DNA of 64,000 nucleotides from Xanthobacter aminoxidans. GTDB lineage: Bacteria; Pseudomonadota; Alphaproteobacteria; Rhizobiales; Xanthobacteraceae. Each line of letters starts with the position of its first letter. Position 1 is the first letter of the stretch. Below the pieces are notes generated by a model that was not told the DNA's origin, ran no database searches, and saw nothing but the letters and a program-made list of their open reading frames with translations. The stretch lies in the NCBI RefSeq assembly GCF_023571765.1, contig NZ_JAMJXC010000014.1, forward strand, positions 1-64,000. Direction: 5' to 3'. This document shows positions 60,586 through 64,000 of the stretch, one piece after another. Position numbers and translations under genes: made by a program.

Positions 60586-61335
60586 ATGGCAACCCAAGGC
60601 ACCTCCATCTGGTCCAAGCACCAGATCTTCGAGAAGCACTCCTACTGGCTGATGCTGGGCATCCTGGTGATGATCTCCATCGGCGGCCTCGTCGAGATCG
60701 CGCCGCTCTTCTACCTGAAGAGCACCATCGAGAAGGTGGAGGGCATGCGTCCCTACACCCCGCTCGAGCTGGCCGGTCGCAACATCTACGTCCGCGAGGG
60801 CTGCTACAACTGCCACTCGCAGATGATCCGCCCGCTGCGCGACGAGGTGGAGCGCTACGGCCACTACTCGCTGGCGGCCGAGAGCATGTACGACCGCCCG
60901 TTCCAGTGGGGCTCCAAGCGCACCGGCCCCGACCTTGCCCGCGTCGGCGGCAAGTATTCGGACCTGTGGCAGGTGGAGCACCTGAACAACCCGCGCTCCG
61001 TGGTGCCGGCCTCCATCATGCCGAGCTACCCCTGGCTGGCGAAGACCAAGCTCAACGCCAAGCACATCGGCGAGGAAATGCGGGTCCAGCAGGTCCTCGG
61101 CGTGCCCTACACCGACGAGATGATCGCCAAGGCGCAGGATGACCTGAAGACCCAGGCGACCACCGACGCGGCCGACTCCGACGGCCTGCAGAAGCGCTAT
61201 CCCAAGGCGCAGGGCCGCGACTACGACGGCAATCCCGGCGAACTCACCGAGGCCGACGCGCTCATCGCCTATCTGCAGATGCTGGGCACGCTCGTCGACT
61301 TCAAGCTCTACGACAACCAGGCGAATGTGAGGTGA
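60586..61335 (+). CDS. ccoO: Cytochrome c oxidase cbb3-type subunit II
   Basis: Membrane-anchored monoheme cytochrome c of 249 residues. One N-terminal helix ([20 protein letters not shown]) is followed by [15 protein letters not shown] with the CxxCH heme site and [11 protein letters not shown] with the axial Met. It passes electrons to CcoN. gaggagg lies just before the ATG, 10 bp behind ccoN. A C-terminal [15 protein letters not shown] block is typical. Confidence 0.97.
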   Translation: MATQGTSIWSKHQIFEKHSYWLMLGILVMISIGGLVEIAPLFYLKSTIEKVEGMRPYTPLELAGRNIYVREGCYNCHSQMIRPLRDEVERYGHYSLAAESMYDRPFQWGSKRTGPDLARVGGKYSDLWQVEHLNNPRSVVPASIMPSYPWLAKTKLNAKHIGEEMRVQQVLGVPYTDEMIAKAQDDLKTQATTDAADSDGLQKRYPKAQGRDYDGNPGELTEADALIAYLQMLGTLVDFKLYDNQANVR

Positions 61336-61338
61336 TCG

Positions 61339-61500
61339 ATGCACGACACCTATCTCGGTCTCGCGGCCTTCGCCCAGACGGGGGGCCTGATCCTCTTCGT
61401 CGTCGCCTTCCTGCTGGTGGTCGCTTACGCCTTCTGGCCCTCTAAAGCGAGGAAGAAGGAATTCGACGACGCCGCCAACATTCCGCTCAAAGAGGATTGA
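61339..61500 (+). CDS. ccoQ: Cytochrome c oxidase cbb3-type subunit CcoQ
   Basis: Protein of 53 residues: MHDTYLGLAAFAQTGG, then a single helix LILFVVAFLLVVAYAFWP and a charged tail KARKKEFDDAANIPLKED. This is the FixQ/CcoQ pattern, and it lies between ccoO and ccoP with gaggtgatcg ahead of the ATG. CcoQ stabilises the cbb3 complex. Confidence 0.93.
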   Translation: MHDTYLGLAAFAQTGGLILFVVAFLLVVAYAFWPSKARKKEFDDAANIPLKED

Positions 61501-61504
61501 TCCC

Positions 61505-62386
61505 GTGAGCACGACCAACGACACCCACGGCAAGGTCGACCAGGCAACCGGCGTCTCGACCACCGGTCATGAATGGGATGGCATCTCCGAACTGAACAAC
61601 CCGCTGCCGCGCTGGTGGCTGTGGGTGTGGTACGCCTGCATCGTCTGGGCGATCGGCTACTGGATCCTGTATCCGGCGTGGCCGCTCGTTTCCTCCGCGA
61701 CGCCGGGCCTCCTCGGCTGGCATTCGCGCTCGGCGGTGGCGATGCAGATCGCCGATCTCAACGCCATCCGGTCGGAGAGCGCGGCCAAGCTCGCCAACGC
61801 CTCGCTCGAGCAGATCGAGCAGACGCCGACGCTGCTCTCCCTCGCCCGGGCGCAGGGCCGCGTGGCCTTCGCCGACAATTGCGCGCCCTGCCACGGCGCG
61901 GGCGGCGGCGGCGCCACCGGCTTCCCCAACCTCAATGACGACGACTGGCTGTGGGGCGGTTCGCTGGAGCAGATCCAGACGACCATCGAGCACGGCATCC
62001 GCGCCAACGATCCCGACACCCGCCAGGGCAGCATGCCGGCCTTCGGCAAGGACGGCATCCTGCAGAAGCCGGAAATCTCGGCGGTGGCGGACTATGTGCG
62101 GACCCTCTCCGGCATCGCCAAGCCCGGCGCAGATTTCGCCAAGGGCAAGGAAGTGTTCGAGGGCAATTGCGCCGCGTGCCACGGCGAGGATGGCAAGGGC
62201 AACCAGGAGATGGGCGCCCCCAACCTCACCGACGGCATCTGGCTCTACGGCTCCGACAAGGCCACCATCGAGTATGGTGTCACCAACGGACGCGGCAACG
62301 TGATGCCGGCCTGGCACGCGCGCCTCGACCCGACCACGATCAAGGCGCTCACCGTCTACGTCCACTCGCTGGGTGGCGGACGCTGA
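61505..62386 (+). CDS. ccoP: Cytochrome c oxidase cbb3-type subunit III
   Basis: Diheme cytochrome c of 293 residues, GTG start. The N-terminal EWDGISELNNPLPRWWLWVW and the helix to YPAWP are the CcoP anchor. Heme sites are CAPCH (126-130) and CAACH (222-226), with MPAF and MPAW as likely axial Met positions. It receives electrons from the bc1 complex via cytochrome c. Followed by two terminators. Confidence 0.97.
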   Translation: MSTTNDTHGKVDQATGVSTTGHEWDGISELNNPLPRWWLWVWYACIVWAIGYWILYPAWPLVSSATPGLLGWHSRSAVAMQIADLNAIRSESAAKLANASLEQIEQTPTLLSLARAQGRVAFADNCAPCHGAGGGGATGFPNLNDDDWLWGGSLEQIQTTIEHGIRANDPDTRQGSMPAFGKDGILQKPEISAVADYVRTLSGIAKPGADFAKGKEVFEGNCAACHGEDGKGNQEMGAPNLTDGIWLYGSDKATIEYGVTNGRGNVMPAWHARLDPTTIKALTVYVHSLGGGR

Positions 62387-62393
62387 GCCTGAA

Positions 62394-62416
62394 GTCCGGG
62401 GCTTTCCGCCCCGGAC
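62394..62416 (+). terminator. First hairpin behind ccoP
   Basis: GTCCGGGGC-TTTCC-GCCCCGGAC is a perfect 9-bp stem eight bases after the ccoP stop. There is no T run behind it. Confidence 0.6.
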
Positions 62417-62482
62417 GCGCCCACCGGCCAGTCTTCCGGGCGGACACGCGCACCGCCCGGATTGGCCGAGAGGCGCAGATGC

Positions 62483-62520
62483 CAAAAGGTCGCGCGACCA
62501 AACGTCGGCGCGACCTTTTG
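62483..62520. terminator. Second terminator between ccoP and ccoG
   Basis: CAAAAGGTCGCGC (62,483-62,495) pairs perfectly with GCGCGACCTTTTG (62,508-62,520), loop 12 nt. The T run makes it a good rho-independent terminator. Confidence 0.8.
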
Positions 62521-62535
62521 CTTTGGGGATCACAT

Positions 62536-62559
62536 CTACATTCTAAGATATGAATGTAG
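62536..62559. promoter_or_regulatory. Palindrome upstream of ccoG
   Basis: CTACATTC-taagatat-GAATGTAG is a perfect 8-bp inverted repeat in AT-richer sequence, 99 bp before the ccoG start. It may be an operator. The regulator is not known; the layout is compatible with dimeric Rrf2- or MarR-type sites, but that is a guess. Confidence 0.45.
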
Positions 62560-62657
62560 TGCAGCAGAACGGAGACGGGGGTCTTCGCGTCTGCGCCCGA
62601 GGGGCACGGCCCCGACACGTATGGCCGGTCCGTCTTGACCGGCGAACCGCGGTGAAG

Positions 62658-64000
62658 ATGATGACTGCCCTGTCCACCAAGTCCGAGGACAAGAAGGCCC
62701 CCGTGGTCGTGAGCGGCGACGACGACATCCCGCTCTACGAAGCCCGGCGCCAGATCTATCCCCAGAGCGTCCACGGTCGCTTCCGCACCATCAAGTGGGT
62801 TTTGCTCGGGATCACCCTCGGCATCTACTATCTGCTGCCGTTCGTGCGCTGGGACCGCGGGCCGGACGCGCCCAATCAGGCCGTGCTCATCGATTTCCCG
62901 GCCCGCCGCTTCTACTTTTTCTTCCTCGAGATCTGGCCCCAGGAATTCTATTACGTCGCCGGCCTGCTCATCCTCTCCGCGCTCATCCTGTTCCTGATGA
63001 ACGCGGTGGCCGGCCGCGTCTGGTGCGGCTATCTCTGCCCGCAGACGGTGTGGACCGACCTGTTCATGGCCGTGGAGCGCCTGATCGAGGGCGACCGCCG
63101 CGAGCGGATGATTTCCGATGCCGCGCCGTGGACCATGGAGAAGGTCGCCCACAAGACGCTGAAGCACTCCGTCTGGCTGTTGATCGCCTGGTGGACCGGC
63201 GGCGCCTGGGTGCTCTATTTCGCCGATGCGCCCACTCTGGTGGTGGAACTCGCCACCTTCCAGGCGCCCGCCATGGCCTACATGTCCATCGCGGTTTTGA
63301 CCTTCACCACCTATGCCCTCGCCGGCCACATGCGCGAGCAGGTCTGCACCTATATGTGCCCGTGGCCGCGCATCCAGGCCGCGCTGACCGACGAATACGC
63401 GCTCAACGTCACCTATCTCTACGATCGCGGCGAACCCCGCGGCTCGGTGAAGAAGGCGGCTGTGCTGCGCGAGAAGGGGCTGCCCGCCGGCGACTGCGTG
63501 GATTGCGGCCAGTGCGTCGCGGTGTGTCCCACGGGCGTCGACATCCGCCACGGTCTCCAGCTGCCCTGCATCCAGTGCGGCCTGTGCATCGATGCCTGCA
63601 ACACGGTGATGCATAAGATCGGCCGCCCGGGGAACCTCATCACCTATGAGAGCGAGGCGAATCTTGAGGCGCGCGCCGCCGGCAAGCCCTTCGTCCAGCG
63701 CATCCTGCGCCCGCGCACCATCCTCTACGGCGTGCTGATCGCCCTCGTTTCCGGCCTCATGCTCACCGCGCTGATCGGGCGCTCGACGGAAGGCGTCGCC
63801 GCCATCCACGACCGCAACCCGCTGTTTGTGCGGCTCTCCAGCGGTGCGATCCGCAATGCCTACACCATCCGCCTCATCAACAAGAAGCTGGAGGAGCGGA
63901 CCTTCATCCTCTCCGTCGAGGGCGTTCCCGACGCCAGCCTCGAAGTGATCGGCGACAATGCGGACGGCCTCACCATCGGCCCGGACCAGACGCGGGAGGT
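62658..64000 (+). CDS. ccoG: Cytochrome c oxidase accessory protein CcoG (FixG), partial at the window end
   Basis: Polyferredoxin membrane protein, first 447 codons. GRVWCGYLCPQTVWTDLF, REQVCTYMCPWPRIQ and the double cluster motif CVDCGQCVAVCPTGVDIRHG plus CIQCGLCIDACNTVM are complete; transmembrane helices lie at about 50-68, 105-120 and 180-215. In cbb3 assembly CcoG is needed for copper delivery by reducing Cu(II). Two adjacent ATGs (62,658 and 62,661) give the start. The C-terminal domain after LIGRSTEGVAAIHDRNP runs past the window. It follows ccoNOQP behind a terminator, so it has its own promoter. Confidence 0.95.
   Translation, partial: MMTALSTKSEDKKAPVVVSGDDDIPLYEARRQIYPQSVHGRFRTIKWVLLGITLGIYYLLPFVRWDRGPDAPNQAVLIDFPARRFYFFFLEIWPQEFYYVAGLLILSALILFLMNAVAGRVWCGYLCPQTVWTDLFMAVERLIEGDRRERMISDAAPWTMEKVAHKTLKHSVWLLIAWWTGGAWVLYFADAPTLVVELATFQAPAMAYMSIAVLTFTTYALAGHMREQVCTYMCPWPRIQAALTDEYALNVTYLYDRGEPRGSVKKAAVLREKGLPAGDCVDCGQCVAVCPTGVDIRHGLQLPCIQCGLCIDACNTVMHKIGRPGNLITYESEANLEARAAGKPFVQRILRPRTILYGVLIALVSGLMLTALIGRSTEGVAAIHDRNPLFVRLSSGAIRNAYTIRLINKKLEERTFILSVEGVPDASLEVIGDNADGLTIGPDQTRE

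Noticed and set aside
1-64000. CRISPR arrays, rRNA and tRNA genes
   Set aside because: No regularly spaced repeats and no rRNA or tRNA-like cloverleaf sequence were recognised by eye. A short tRNA could be missed without a scan.

Overview
The window reads as chromosome of a GC-rich alphaproteobacterium, probably Hyphomicrobiales and possibly near Xanthobacteraceae. This is inferred from codon bias, the ccoNOQP-ccoG cluster, the alphaproteobacterial transglutaminase-like peptidase and the Rhizobium-type TraA/TraC/TraD genes. No rRNA, tRNA or CRISPR array was seen.

Left part (1-13,165). The right end of an IS3-like element (1-127) and a short orphan coding remnant lead into a CoA-thioester catabolic cluster (385-9,979): iron alcohol dehydrogenase, acyl-CoA ligase, crotonase, ABC solute-binding protein, two hotdog thioesterases, thiolase, short-chain dehydrogenase, MaoC hydratase and a TetR regulator. 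Two almost identical CATACT-N4-AGTATG palindromes, one in each divergent promoter region, look like the TetR operators. A 980-residue autotransporter follows.

Middle (13,236-46,340). I read this as two genomic islands stacked in tandem at the 3' end of guaA. Three att-like cores (13,236, 34,152 and 46,325) carry the end of guaA encoding T-I-E-W-E. The two right ends share a 106-bp ungapped repeat and the two left ends share about 96 bp. Island A (about 20.9 kb) is catabolic and has no integrase. It holds a cupin/FAD monooxygenase/DUF917/hydantoinase/condensation-like block. It also holds a minus-strand operon of D-2-hydroxyacid dehydrogenase, benzoylformate-decarboxylase-like enzyme, two small nitrile-hydratase-leader-like (NHLP-like) proteins, CocE-like hydrolase and malic enzyme. 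The third block is a LuxR regulator with UbiX, an Fdc1-type UbiD, a cofactor-free phenolic acid decarboxylase and an alpha/beta hydrolase. Island B (about 12.2 kb) is an integrative mobilizable element: integrase, AlpA, relaxase-helicase TraA, TraC, TraD and an IncQ/pTi-like oriT. Its cargo resembles phage defence or toxins: a large nuclease-STAND-like NTPase, a RES-domain protein and a decayed AbiEii toxin.

Right part (46,326-64,000). This is core chromosome: guaA, an rRNA cytosine methyltransferase, an MTA/SAH nucleosidase, MAPEG and low-affinity iron permease-like membrane proteins, an SPY-type glycosyltransferase, a gamma carbonic anhydrase and a transglutaminase-like peptidase. A TetR-controlled HlyD/ABC efflux operon sits behind a perfect 20-bp palindrome. 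The cbb3 oxidase operon ccoNOQP has an FNR/FixK-type box, and ccoG is cut by the window end.
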